Assembly: GCF_010669145.1 (NCBI RefSeq) | Contig: NZ_CP048635.1 | Coordinates: forward strand, 744,001 to 808,000 | Source: Rhizobium oryzihabitans | GTDB lineage: Bacteria > Pseudomonadota > Alphaproteobacteria > Rhizobiales > Rhizobiaceae | Direction: 5' to 3' | Length of the DNA: 64,000 bases | Shown here: positions 18,215 through 27,726 of the stretch, piece by piece | How positions within the stretch are numbered: the first letter of the stretch is position 1 | How the letters are laid out: each line of letters opens with the position of its first letter | Notes under the pieces: generated by a model | The model's database searches: none | What the model was told of the DNA's origin: nothing | Seen by the model: the letters and a program-made list of their open reading frames with translations, nothing else | Program-made: the position numbers and the translations under genes

Positions 18215-18967
18215 TCAGTTGAACATCTTGGCGCTGCCGGCCTGATAGCCGGAGCCCGGCGTCAGGAAGCGCTCGCGCTGCACGCGACCCTGTTCGGCCG
18301 CGGCGGCGCGTTCTGCCTCGGTGAGCGCGGTGGACCGGCCATTGGCGGCAAGCAATGCCGTGAGGTCGGAGAGCTGCTGCGACTGGAGGGCGAGAAGCTG
18401 ATTGCCTGCCTGTGCAGCCTGAAGCGCGCCGGTCGCGCTCTGGCTCTGACCAACCAGTTGCGACATCTCGGTGCGGTTGGTATCGATATTGCCAACGACG
18501 GTGGCCTGCACGCGCATGGCGTCCTGAAGTCCGCCGACGCTGTTCCTCCAGCGCTCCTTGGCATCGGCAACAAGCTGCGCATCGGTGGCCGACAGCGACA
18601 CGTTGGCGTATTTCGACTGAAACGCCTGATCGATCTGGCCGACATCGAAGGCGATGTTCTGCGCCCGGCTGAGAAGCTGCTGCGTGCGCTGAACGGATTG
18701 CTGTATCTGCTGGAGCGACGAATACGGCAGGCTCGCCAGATTGCGGGCCTGGTTGATGAGCATCTGCGCTTCGTTCTGAAGCGAGGTGATCTGGTTGTTG
18801 ACCTGCTCCAGCGCCCGCGCGGCAGACAGCAGATTTTGCGAGTAGTTCGTCGGGTCGTAGACGATCCAGGCGGCGGAAGCCGGCGGCGCCAGAACCAGCG
18901 AAGCCGGGCCTGAGACGGCAAGAAAGGATGCGGCAAGCAGCGCCGTGCGGGAATAACGGGTGTTCAT
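18215..18967 (-). CDS. trbJ: Conjugal transfer protein TrbJ (VirB5-like)
   Basis: TrbJ is the VirB5-like minor pilus component. It has a signal peptide (about 1-33, ending ASA before AWIVYDPTNY) and then a long helical, Gln/Ala-rich domain. The family opening WIVYDPTNYSQNLLSAARAL is followed by LEQVNNQITSLQNEAQMLIN. At 250 residues it is of normal size. A good AAGGAG ribosome binding site lies 10 bases upstream. The start codon overlaps a possible trbE stop (TCATGA) if one base is added to the trbE C run. Confidence 0.94.
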   Translation of the reverse strand: MNTRYSRTALLAASFLAVSGPASLVLAPPASAAWIVYDPTNYSQNLLSAARALEQVNNQITSLQNEAQMLINQARNLASLPYSSLQQIQQSVQRTQQLLSRAQNIAFDVGQIDQAFQSKYANVSLSATDAQLVADAKERWRNSVGGLQDAMRVQATVVGNIDTNRTEMSQLVGQSQSATGALQAAQAGNQLLALQSQQLSDLTALLAANGRSTALTEAERAAAAEQGRVQRERFLTPGSGYQAGSAKMFN

Positions 18968-21419
18968 GAGGAAGTCTCCTTATCGGGCTGGGGATGAGAT
19001 TGGCGAGGGCGGGAATGAGGTCGGCGGCCCAATCGACGCCGCGCAGGCGCAGCCAGGCGGCAAGGAAGCCGTCCCGGCCGTGCTCGGCGAAGATGCGGGC
19101 GATGGCGGACTGATCGGTTTTCGAGGAGGCGGCCGTCAGTGCCAGGCCGACTTCGGACAGGCCGAGATCGAACAGGCGGTTCCCCCGGCGGCTCTGGCAG
19201 TAGTAGTCTTTTTTCGGGGTGGCCCTCGCGAGGATCTCGATCTGGCGCGCATTCAGTCCGAAGCGCTGATAGATGGCGGTGATCTGCGGTTCGACGGCGC
19301 GTTCGTTCGGGAGAAGAAGACGCGTCGGGCAACTTTCGATGATCGCCGGTGCAATCGCCGAATTGTCGATGTCGGAGAGCGACTGCGTGGCGAAGATGAC
19401 CGAAGCGTTCTTTTTCCTGAGTGTCTTCAGCCACTCCCGCAACTGCCCGGAAAAGGCTTCGTCATCGAGCGCCAGCCAACCTTCGTCGATGATGAGCATG
19501 GTGGGCGAGCCGTCGAGCCGGTCGCCGATACGATGGAACAGATAGGACAGGACGGCCGGAGCAGCACCCGTGCCGACCAGGCCTTCGATTTCAAAAGCCT
19601 GCACCGACGCGCTGCCGAGATGTTCGGTTTCAGCATCGAGCAGCCGACCGTAGGGACCACCGATGCAATAGGGCCTGAGCGCCTGCTTCAGGTCGGTTGA
19701 TTGCAACAGTACTGTCAGGCCGGTGATGGTGCGTTCCTCGACCGGCGCCGAGGCGAGCGAGGTCAGCGCCGCCCAGATGTGCTCCTTGACATCCGGCGTG
19801 ATCGCGATGCTCTCGCGCGTCAGGATGGCGACGATCCAGTCGGCCGCCCAGGCGCGTTCCGGCATGTCATGGATGCGCGCAAGCGGCTGGAGCGAGACAG
19901 AAAACGCATTCCCCTCGGTGAGGTCGCCGCCGAGATCATGCCAGTCGCCGCCCATGGCAAGGGCCGCGGCCCGGATCGAGCCGCCGAAATCGAACGCGAA
20001 CACCTGGGATTGAGCGTAGCGCCGGAACTGGAGCGCCATGCAGGCGAGTAGCACGCTCTTGCCGGAGCCGGTCGGCCCGACGACCAGCGTGTGCCCGACG
20101 TCGCCGACATGAATGGAAAGCCGGAACGGGGTGCTTCCCTCGGTCTTGCCGAAGAGCAAGGGGGCGCTACCGAGATGGTCATCCCGTTCCGGTCCCGCCC
20201 ACACGGCGGAGAGGGGGATCATGTGGGCAAGATTGAGCGTCGAGATCGGCGGCTGGCGGACGTTGGCATAGACATGCCCCGGCAGCGAGCCGAGCCAGGC
20301 ATCGACGGCATTGATGGTTTCGGACATCGCTGTGAAGTCCCGGCCCTGCACGACCTTCTCGACAAGCCGGAGCTTTTCGTCGGCAAGGCGGGGATCGGTG
20401 TCCCACACGGCAATGGTCGCCGTGACATAGGCCATGCCGGCATAGTCGGCGCCGAGCTCCTGAAGCGCGATGTCCGCGTCGGCCGCCTTGTTCGCCGCGT
20501 CGGTGTCCACGAGAACCGACGCCTCGTTGGTCATGACTTCTTTCAGGATCGCAGCGATCGACTTGCGCTTCGCAAACCACTGACGGCGAATTCGTGTGAG
20601 CAGCCGGATGGCGTCGGTCTTGTCGAGCAGGATGGCGCGCGTCGACCAGCGATAGGGAAAGGCAAGCTTGTTCAGTTCATCGAGAACTCCGGGCGTGGTC
20701 GCGGTCGGAAAGCCGACGATGGTGAGGATGCGCAGATGGGTGTTGCCAAGGCGCGGTTCCAGCCCGCCGGTCAGGGGCTGATCGGCCAGCAACGCGTCCA
20801 GATACATCGGCGTCTCGGGAACCCGGACGCGATGCCGGTTGGTCGAGACAGTGGAATGCAGGTAGGTCAGCGTCTCGCTGTCGTCGAGCCAGTCGCATTC
20901 CGGCATGAAGCCGTCGAGCAGCGCCAGCACGCGATCGGTGCGATCGATGAAGCCGCGCAAGATCTCGTTCGGATCGACGCCGGAGCGTTCACGGCCCTCA
21001 TAGAGCCAGGTCTCGGCGCGGGCTGCGTCCTCGGCATGCGTGAGATAGGTGAAGGTGAGGAAGTAGCCGGAAATGAAATGGCTGCCCTGTTCCTCGAAAT
21101 CGGCCTTGCGCTCGGCATCGAGCAATGCCGAGGCCGGATCTGGAAAACGGCTGTCGGGATAGGTTGCGGCCTCCTGGCGCTGCGCTTCCACGAAGATCGC
21201 CCAGCCAGAGCCGAGACGCCGGAAGGCATTGTTGAGGCGCGCGGCGACGGCGACCAGTTCGGCAGCGACGGCGGATTCGAGGTCTGGACCGCGAAATTGC
21301 GCGGTCCTTTGCAGCGATCCGTCCTTGTTCAGAACGACGCCCTCGCCGACGAGCGCGGCCCAGGGCAGGAAATCCGCGAGGCGGCTGGCGGTGCGGCGAT
21401 ATTCGGCAAGGTTCAGCAT
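18964..21419 (-). CDS. trbE: Conjugal transfer ATPase TrbE (VirB4-like), frame break at the very end
   Basis: TrbE is the VirB4-type ATPase powering pilus assembly and DNA transfer. ATG 21419 is the family start (MLNLAEYR). Walker A is VVGPTGSGKSVLLA (about 445-458) and Walker B is MLIIDEGWLALDD. After GVDWAADLIPALANLIPSP the frame as given does not stop: it runs through trbJ and trbK to 17910, giving an implausible 1169-residue product. A run of four C (+ strand GGGG, 18990-18993) sits at the break. One extra base gives an ending PDKETSS with a stop overlapping the trbJ start (818 residues). One base fewer gives a TAA at 18980-18982. The coordinates given assume the extra base. Confidence 0.85.
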
Positions 21420-21430
21420 GGTCGCGCTCC

Positions 21431-21712
21431 TCAGACCGCAAGGTGACCAGGGATGCGCAGATGACGGCGACCGACTTCCACGAACAGCGGATCGCGTTTC
21501 GCCGCCCAGACGGCGGCGAAATGGCCGACTGCCCAGATGGCGAGACCTACCAGCCAAAGGCGCAGGCCGAGGCCCACGGCTCCGGCGAGCGTTCCGTTCA
21601 TGATGGCGATGGCGCGCGGAGCGCCGCCGAGCAGGATGTGTTCGGTCAGCGCCCGATGGACCGGGACATTGAGCCCCGGCACATCGTCGATCCGTAAGAG
21701 CGCCCCGGCCAT
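21431..21712 (-). CDS. trbD: Conjugal transfer protein TrbD (VirB3-like)
   Basis: TrbD is the small VirB3-like inner-membrane partner of the pilin and the TrbE ATPase. The 93-residue protein has the family opening DDVPGLNVPVHRALTEHILL, one or two membrane helices (about 45-75) and a C-terminal AKRDPLFVEVGRRHL. It overlaps trbC by one base and is followed by trbE 11 bases on. Order and size are canonical. Confidence 0.92.
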   Translation of the reverse strand: MAGALLRIDDVPGLNVPVHRALTEHILLGGAPRAIAIMNGTLAGAVGLGLRLWLVGLAIWAVGHFAAVWAAKRDPLFVEVGRRHLRIPGHLAV

Positions 21713-22095
21713 CAGACCAGTACCCCGCCGCCGAAGGAGAAGAAGCTCAGGAAGAAGGAGCTGGCGGCGAAGGCAATCGACAGGCCGAAAACGATCTGGA
21801 TCAGCCTGCGAAAACCGCCGCTTGTGTCGCCGAAGGCCAGCGCCAGGCCGGTGGCGATAATGATGATGACGGCGACGATCTTGGCCACCGGCCCCTCGAT
21901 GGATTCGAGGATCGACTGAAGCGGCGCCTCCCACGGCATGGAGGATCCGGAAGCATGAGCCGGCACGGCCGCCATCATCATAACGACGGCGAGCGTAGTC
22001 GGTCCCATGAGGTGCCGACGGATGCCGCGCAGAACGGACGGTGCGCACGCCTGATCCGGCGCCGTGGGCAGGATGGGCGGAACATGGGAGGTCAT
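21712..22095 (-). CDS. trbC: Conjugal pilin TrbC (VirB2-like)
   Basis: TrbC is the VirB2-type prepilin forming the mating pilus. The 127-residue precursor has a long signal region (cleavage expected near PAHA|SGSS, about residue 48) and two membrane helices (about 70-90 and 98-120) separated by a short loop, as in cyclised TrbC pilins. TrbC of RP4 is processed and cyclised by TraF, and a TraF gene lies at 28869-29414, so the same processing is likely. The start overlaps the trbB stop by ATGA. Confidence 0.93.
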   Translation of the reverse strand: MTSHVPPILPTAPDQACAPSVLRGIRRHLMGPTTLAVVMMMAAVPAHASGSSMPWEAPLQSILESIEGPVAKIVAVIIIIATGLALAFGDTSGGFRRLIQIVFGLSIAFAASSFFLSFFSFGGGVLV

Positions 22096-23093
22096 GACTG
22101 TTCTCCTTTCGGGAGTGGTTGGCGATCAGGGGAAAGGTGAGCGGAAGCGACCCGGTAATCGCCGTCGGGGTCGAGCCCTTCGACGCGGGCGAGTTCGGAG
22201 AGCCGGCGCACGGAACCGCGACCGGAGAGAACCGCCACAATGTCGATGGTCTCGGCGATCAGTGCCTTGGGGACGGTGACGACAGCTTCCTGGATGAGCT
22301 GCTCGAGACGGCGGAGCGCGCCGATGCTGGTACCGGCGTGGATGGTGCCGATGCCGCCGGGATGTCCCGTTCCCCACAATTTGAGCAGGTCGAGAGCTTC
22401 GGGACCGCGCACCTCGCCGACGATGATGCGGTCAGGCCGGAAGCGCATGGCGGAGCGTGCCAGATCGGTCAGATTGGCGATGAAATCCTTGGTGCGCATC
22501 GGCACCTTGTTCTCGGACTGGCTTTGAAGCTCGCGGGTATCCTCGATGATGAGAAGCCGATCCTGCCCCTTCGCCACTTCGGCCAGCAGAGCATTGGTGA
22601 GTGTCGTCTTGCCGGTGCCCGTGCCGCCGGCGACGAGGACATTGGCGTGCGATGCGACGGCCTCGCGCAGCAATGCCGCCTGATTGGCGGTCATCGTTCC
22701 TGCCGCAACATAGTCGTCGAGTGTGAACACCGAGATCGCCGGCTTGCGGATGGCGAAGGCCGGACCGGTGACGATCGGAGGCAGGAGACCTTCGAAGCGT
22801 TCGCCGCTGTCGGGCAGTTCGGCCGAAACACGTGGAGCGCCGGCATGAACTTCTGCGCCGACGTGGTGAGCAACCAGGCGGATGATGCGTTCGCCATCCG
22901 CGGGCAAGATGCGCTCGCCGGTGTCGGACATGCCTTCGGAGAGCCGGTCGATCCACAATCGCCCATCCGGATTGAGCATTACCTCGACGACACCGGGATC
23001 TTCCAGAAAGCGGGCGATGGATGCACCTAGCGCGGTGCGCAGCATCCGGGCGCCACGCGCAAAGCCTTCTGAATTTCGATGCGAGACTGCCAT
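22092..23093 (-). CDS. trbB: Conjugal transfer ATPase TrbB (VirB11-like)
   Basis: TrbB is the hexameric VirB11-type ATPase of the secretion channel. The 333-residue protein has an N-terminal domain with [20 protein letters not shown]. Its RecA-like domain has Walker A GGTGTGKT (156-163), an Asp box region (IIEDTRELQ), Walker B region [19 protein letters not shown] and the His box GGIGTIHAG. It leads the trb operon. About 170 bases upstream separate it from the RHH gene and presumably carry a promoter, though no clear motif was identified. Confidence 0.96.
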   Translation of the reverse strand: MAVSHRNSEGFARGARMLRTALGASIARFLEDPGVVEVMLNPDGRLWIDRLSEGMSDTGERILPADGERIIRLVAHHVGAEVHAGAPRVSAELPDSGERFEGLLPPIVTGPAFAIRKPAISVFTLDDYVAAGTMTANQAALLREAVASHANVLVAGGTGTGKTTLTNALLAEVAKGQDRLLIIEDTRELQSQSENKVPMRTKDFIANLTDLARSAMRFRPDRIIVGEVRGPEALDLLKLWGTGHPGGIGTIHAGTSIGALRRLEQLIQEAVVTVPKALIAETIDIVAVLSGRGSVRRLSELARVEGLDPDGDYRVASAHLSPDRQPLPKGEQS

Positions 23094-23260
23094 CCGATCC
23101 CCGTTTCTCGCCGAGGAAAATCAGACGGTCCCCGGATGGGGATGATTAAAGGAGCCAGAAATTATGCTGATTCAACAAGGAATTGGCGTCGTAGTAGCGT
23201 AGCGTGCAAATACAGGGAAACGGCGGTGCCGCGATCTGCTTGATCTCGCGAAAGCCGTCA

Positions 23261-23725
23261 CTACTCGCCATGTGCGCCCATGCGCGGGGAGCCCTGACTG
23301 TCAGATGAGTCGGCGACATCCTCGGAAATTTCCTGCCGCAGTTTTGGCCCCTGAGCGAGCCGGCGGCCGAGTGCCGAGACGAATGCCTCATAGCGCTCGC
23401 CGGCCTTGGCTCGCGCCGCCTGTACGGCCGGTTCGGGCAGTGCTGGCGTGGTGGTGAGCCAGAAGCGAACGAACACGGCAAGCGTCTCGACCGAAATGCC
23501 GACATCACGTTCCAGCCGCGTCATGCGGCGATCGATCTGGTCGAGACGCTTGGTGATCAACCCCTCGCGCCGTTCGGCGTCGTCCGGCGACAGGAAGGAG
23601 GCGACGGCCGCCTCCACGATCAAGGACATCGGCTGCTCCCGGCGCGCCGAATAGTCCGAGAGCATCGTCATGACGTCGGGTTCGAGATAAACGGAGATCT
23701 GCGTCTTCTTTTTCCTGCCGGTCAT
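23261..23725 (-). CDS. Ribbon-helix-helix (CopG-like) regulator between traG and trbB
   Basis: A 154-residue protein starting MTGRKKKTQISVYLEPDVM, a classic ribbon-helix-helix strand and helix (about 7-45). A coiled segment and a helical C-terminal domain (about 85-125) follow. In Tn4371-like clusters a small regulator in this place, between traG and trbB, is often called TraR-like or CopG-like. It may repress the traG/trb promoters or form part of the relaxosome. The start at 23725 is chosen because the upstream extension is unrelated Cys/Arg-rich sequence. Confidence 0.82.
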   Translation of the reverse strand: MTGRKKKTQISVYLEPDVMTMLSDYSARREQPMSLIVEAAVASFLSPDDAERREGLITKRLDQIDRRMTRLERDVGISVETLAVFVRFWLTTTPALPEPAVQAARAKAGERYEAFVSALGRRLAQGPKLRQEISEDVADSSDSQGSPRMGAHGE

Positions 23726-23794
23726 GCGTTCACAGCTCCATCCCGTCATTCGGATCAAGCGACACCTGCCGCGCCACACCCTGCATGAGCCGGG

Positions 23795-25714
23795 TCATAC
23801 GACGGTTCCGGGTGGCTTCCTCCTCCATCTCATCGGGGGATCGATCTCGAACTCGTTCTCGATCGGCTCCTTTTTCTCGACGGGTTTCACCCGGCTCAGC
23901 TCCGGCTGACGCCGGCGTTCGGATTCGGTCGGGTCCTCATCCTCTTCGGTGGCGCCCGCCACGACGTCATCGAACGGAGGGCGGGTCGGGATCGGCAGGC
24001 GGCTCCAGTCATCCGGATGCGGTTCGCCGGCACGGACCAGTTTCGGCGGAGGTAATATCCGCTCCTGAAACCGCGCATCCTCGAAATACCGCGCCTTCTT
24101 CGCCCGGATCGGCGGCGTTCCAGCGACCATGACGATCTCGTCGGCCGGAGGAAGCTGCATGATCTCGCCAGGGGTGAGCAGCGGCCGCGCGGTTTCCGAG
24201 CGCGAGACCATCAAATGCCCGAGCCAGGGCGACAACCGGTGCCCGGCATAGTTCTTCATCGCCTTCATCTCTGTGGCGGTGCCGAGTGCATCGCTCACCC
24301 TCTTCGCGGTTCTCTCGTCATTCGTCGCGAAGGAGACTCTCACATGGCAATTGTCGAGGATCGAATTGTTTGGCCCGTATGCCTTCTCGATCTGGTTTAG
24401 CGACTGCGCGATCAGGAATGATTTGAGACCATAGCCTGCCATGAAGGCCAAAGCCGACTCGAAGAAATCCAACCTTCCCAGAGCCGGAAACTCATCCAGC
24501 ATGAGCAGCAATCTTTGTCGTCCCGCCTTCGCCTGCAGATCCTCGGTCAGGCGCCGGCCAATCTGGTTGAGGATCAGGCGAATGAGCGGCTTCGTCCGAT
24601 TGATGTCTGACGGCGGTACGACGAGGTAGAGCGTCGTCGGCTTCTTGCGGCCGACGATGTCGGTAATGCGCCAGTCGCAACGGCGCGTCACCTCTGCAAC
24701 GACAGGATCGCGGTACAAGCCCAGAAACGACATGGCGGTCGACAACACGCCGGATCTCTCGTTGTCGCTCTTGTTCAGCAGTTCGCGTGCAGCACTGGCA
24801 ATGACCGGATGCGGACCGGCTTCACCCAGATGCGCCGTCTTCATCATCGCGGCGAGAGTCGACTCGATCGGCCGCTTCGGATCGGACAGGAATGCCGCGA
24901 CGCCGGCCAGCGTCTTGTCTTTCTCAGCATAAAGAACGTGCAGGATGGCGCCGACGAGAAGCGCATGCGACGTCTTCTCCCAATGGTTCCGCTTGTCGAG
25001 CGAGCCTTCGGGATCGACCAGGATGTCGGCGATGTTCTGGACGTCGCGGACCTCCCATTCACCCCGCCGCACCTCGAGCAGCGGATTGTAGGCGGCGGAC
25101 TTTGCATTGGTCGGATCGAATAGCAGCACGCGACCGTGCTGGGATCGGAAGCCGGCGGTGAGTGTCCAGTTTTCGCCCTTGATGTCGTGGACGATGGCCG
25201 AACCGGGCCAAGTGAGCAGCGAAGGCACGACCAGGCCGACGCCCTTGCCCGATCTGGTCGGCGCGAAACACAGGACATGCTCCGGACCGTCATGCCGCAG
25301 ATAGGCCCGATCGAGCCTGCCGAGAACAACGCCGTCCTGGTCGAGCAGACCGGCGGCCTTCACTTCCTCAGGCTCGGCCCAGCGCGCCGATCCGTAGGTC
25401 GCGACATTCTTGGCTTCGCGTGCCCGCCAGACCGACATGCCGATGGCAACCGCTATGGCGATGAAACCACCGGACGCGGCGATCATACCGCCTTCCACGA
25501 AGATCGGCGGCGCATAGGCGTCGTAGAAATACCACCACCAGAAAAAGGCCGGTGGGTAATAGACCGGCCAACCGGCAATCACGAACCAGGGATGGCCGAG
25601 CTGGGGCTGGAAGCCGAGTTGCCAGGCCGTCCACTGTGTCGCTCCCCAGGTCGTCATTAGCACGATCAGAAGGACGGTGAGGATCTGGCCCCAGAGGATT
25701 TTCGTCGCGGACAT
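23795..25714 (-). CDS. traG: Type IV coupling protein TraG (VirD4-like)
   Basis: TraG couples the relaxosome to the secretion channel. The 639-residue protein has two or three N-terminal membrane helices (about 8-28, 45-62, 75-95). The nucleotide-binding domain has Walker A APTRSGKGVGLVVPSL (lysine about 157) and Walker B LLMLDEFPALG. The all-alpha region and the conserved SLNQIEKAYG and NCHVRVSFATND segments follow. The acidic C-terminal tail is typical. It lies 30 bases after the relaxase gene and 70 bases before the RHH gene. Confidence 0.95.
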   Translation of the reverse strand: MSATKILWGQILTVLLIVLMTTWGATQWTAWQLGFQPQLGHPWFVIAGWPVYYPPAFFWWWYFYDAYAPPIFVEGGMIAASGGFIAIAVAIGMSVWRAREAKNVATYGSARWAEPEEVKAAGLLDQDGVVLGRLDRAYLRHDGPEHVLCFAPTRSGKGVGLVVPSLLTWPGSAIVHDIKGENWTLTAGFRSQHGRVLLFDPTNAKSAAYNPLLEVRRGEWEVRDVQNIADILVDPEGSLDKRNHWEKTSHALLVGAILHVLYAEKDKTLAGVAAFLSDPKRPIESTLAAMMKTAHLGEAGPHPVIASAARELLNKSDNERSGVLSTAMSFLGLYRDPVVAEVTRRCDWRITDIVGRKKPTTLYLVVPPSDINRTKPLIRLILNQIGRRLTEDLQAKAGRQRLLLMLDEFPALGRLDFFESALAFMAGYGLKSFLIAQSLNQIEKAYGPNNSILDNCHVRVSFATNDERTAKRVSDALGTATEMKAMKNYAGHRLSPWLGHLMVSRSETARPLLTPGEIMQLPPADEIVMVAGTPPIRAKKARYFEDARFQERILPPPKLVRAGEPHPDDWSRLPIPTRPPFDDVVAGATEEDEDPTESERRRQPELSRVKPVEKKEPIENEFEIDPPMRWRRKPPGTVV

Positions 25715-25743
25715 GGCGTTGGTCCTTTCTCCGATGTTGAAGG

Positions 25744-27483
25744 TTAAAGGCCGAGCCCTCTCTTGCGGCCAAAGCTCCAGTCGATGCCGCCGTCGTTACG
25801 GGCGATGCCGGAGACGTGCCGGCCGAGCTGCTTTTCCAGCGATGGAGACCACGGTACGAGCTGGAAGCCGAGACCGTCGTCGATCATCGCGTAGCGGCCG
25901 GAGGCAAGCGCGAAGCGTTGACGATAGGTGCCAGCGACATATTCGCCACTGCCAGCGCGGTTGAATGGCTGGCCCGTCTCGGTGGCGAGTTTCTCGCCAA
26001 GCGCATCGAGCTCGCGGCGGCGCAAGGTGTCGACCAGCCTGCGGGCGAACACCACGCTGAGTCCCTGCCGCTCGGCCAACCCCTCTTCGACAAGATGGTC
26101 AGCACGCCGCTCCATGGCCTGCTGCACCTCGGCGCCGAAGCCACCATCGGATAAGGAGAGCGGCTCCTTCGCGACTGCCTGTCGGTCGAGCCAGGTCGCG
26201 CCCGACGCCGAGATCTGTCGCTCGATGTCGAGATCGGAGCGAACGGCGAGTGCGACGCGGCGCTCACCGCGCGCATCATCGAATTTGCGCAGCTCGACGA
26301 TCGAGCCGGGAACGCTGTCGCCGGCAGCATCGAGGTCGGGCAGCTTGATGTGATGGGTGCGTCCATCCACGCTGTCGACGACGGCATAGGCCGAGCCTCT
26401 CAGCTCGTCGTCGAGACCGCGATCGACCAGGCGACCGATGATCGGCTCATCGAGGCTTTCGCCTGCCAACACATAGTTGGCGGAGCCGCGCTCGATGCCG
26501 CGGTCCGTCAGCGCCTTGTGCATCCGTTTGATGATGTCGCCGCGTTCGCCGAGTTCGCGCAGCACCGCCTCGGCCTCGGGCTTGATGAACCATTGCGAAT
26601 GGCCGACCTGTCCGGCCAGCCCAAGGACTTCCAGCTTGCGCAGCCGTCCGACCTTCAGGGCATGAAACTCGTCGGGCTGCCGATCGGCTCGCGGTGCGAG
26701 ATCGACGATGCCGGTTTCTCGTGCATCCCGGACAAGCTGGCGGTCGAGCTGGGTCCAGCGCTCCGATTCAATCTGGCGCTCCAAAGTGCGGCGGATGTCG
26801 AGGTCGGTGCGCGGCCCCAGTTCCTGGGTGATGAGATCGCGCGCCCGGTCACGGATCCCTTCCTTGATGTAGTCACGCGAGATCACAAGATCCCGGCCGT
26901 CGTCGCGGACGCCGCGCACGATCAGGTGGACATGGGGATGCTCGGTGTTCCAGTGATCCACCGCCACCCAGTCGAGCCGAGTACCGAGATCCTTCTCCAT
27001 CTGCCCGACGAGATCGCGGGTGAAGGATTTGAGGTCGGCCATTTCCACGGCGTCGTCCGGCGATACGATGAACCGGAAATGATGCCGGTCATCCTCGCAG
27101 CGTTCGGCGAAGGCGCCTGCATCGGCGTTCTCGGTTCCCGGCCCGAACAGGCGGGCCTTTTCCCCGTCACGGGTCACGCCCTCGCGACGCAGATAATTGA
27201 GATGGGTGCCGAGCGGCGCAGTCCGGGCGGAATGGCGCACGACACGCGCCTTGACGACGGCGCCGCGCGAGCGGGACGAGATCAGGCGATTGGCCTGAAT
27301 GCTGGCGCGCTGGCCGTGACCGAAGCGCGAGCGGTTGCCGGAGACGACGCGGCCGGAGCGAGACACGCCGCCGCCGGCCTTCTTCGCCGCGGCGAGCGCC
27401 TGCGAAATGAAGGACCGCGCCGACTGCGCCCGGCTGGACCGGATGCACCCCGGTCGGACGCGGAACTCGCGCTCATCGGCCAT
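25744..27483 (-). CDS. rlxS: Relaxase (VirD2/RlxS type with DUF3363 domain)
   Basis: This enzyme should nick oriT and stay bound to the 5' end of the transferred strand. ATG 27483 is chosen (MADEREFRVRPG). The basic N-terminus leads to the relaxase domain, with LGTHLNYLRREG near the candidate catalytic tyrosine, HHFRFIVSP and the metal-binding HPHVHLIVRG. The C-terminal half (about 250-579) is the DUF3363 domain found in RlxS-type relaxases. Total length is 579 residues. The region directly upstream contains repeats suited to an oriT. Order relaxase-traG-trb matches Tn4371-like elements. Confidence 0.92.
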   Translation of the reverse strand: MADEREFRVRPGCIRSSRAQSARSFISQALAAAKKAGGGVSRSGRVVSGNRSRFGHGQRASIQANRLISSRSRGAVVKARVVRHSARTAPLGTHLNYLRREGVTRDGEKARLFGPGTENADAGAFAERCEDDRHHFRFIVSPDDAVEMADLKSFTRDLVGQMEKDLGTRLDWVAVDHWNTEHPHVHLIVRGVRDDGRDLVISRDYIKEGIRDRARDLITQELGPRTDLDIRRTLERQIESERWTQLDRQLVRDARETGIVDLAPRADRQPDEFHALKVGRLRKLEVLGLAGQVGHSQWFIKPEAEAVLRELGERGDIIKRMHKALTDRGIERGSANYVLAGESLDEPIIGRLVDRGLDDELRGSAYAVVDSVDGRTHHIKLPDLDAAGDSVPGSIVELRKFDDARGERRVALAVRSDLDIERQISASGATWLDRQAVAKEPLSLSDGGFGAEVQQAMERRADHLVEEGLAERQGLSVVFARRLVDTLRRRELDALGEKLATETGQPFNRAGSGEYVAGTYRQRFALASGRYAMIDDGLGFQLVPWSPSLEKQLGRHVSGIARNDGGIDWSFGRKRGLGL

Positions 27484-27630
27484 GGCGCAACTCCGCAATG
27501 TGCAAAAGATCGCGCAGAAACAGGGTGTTGGACTGCTTGCGAACATTGCGGCAAAGCCGGACAATGTGCAAAAGGGGCCAGAAACCTAAACAAAAACAAC
27601 CGCCCAACCGCCGCGCAATGTGCGCCCTTT
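27484..27630. other. Candidate oriT / relaxase operator region
   Basis: The gap upstream of the relaxase holds three + strand copies of CAATGTGC at 27496, 27562 and 27616. The first two extend to CAATGTGCAAAAG followed 5-7 bases later by AGAAAC. A perfect 9-base inverted repeat CCGCAATGT / ACATTGCGG lies at 27493-27501 and 27543-27551. The third copy forms a small palindrome, GCGCA-ATG-TGCGC. Direct and inverted repeats next to a relaxase gene are typical of oriT, but no nick site can be assigned from the sequence. Confidence 0.5.
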
Positions 27631-27726
27631 TATCCTGCCATCCTTCGGTCGCTGCTCCTGCCTCCACCCCCGGCACACTCCATGATGCGCCAGAGCCCGA
27701 CAGGATGCGAAAGAGCCGGTTGACTG

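Noticed and set aside
17910..21557. A single open frame of about 1215 codons through trbE, trbJ and trbK
   Set aside because: The first 46 codons lie before the family start and the last 350 are unnatural sequence antiphase to trbJ; it results from a one-base break.
23094..23260. A further small gene before trbB
   Set aside because: No frame with a sensible start and binding site; more likely promoter and leader of trbB.
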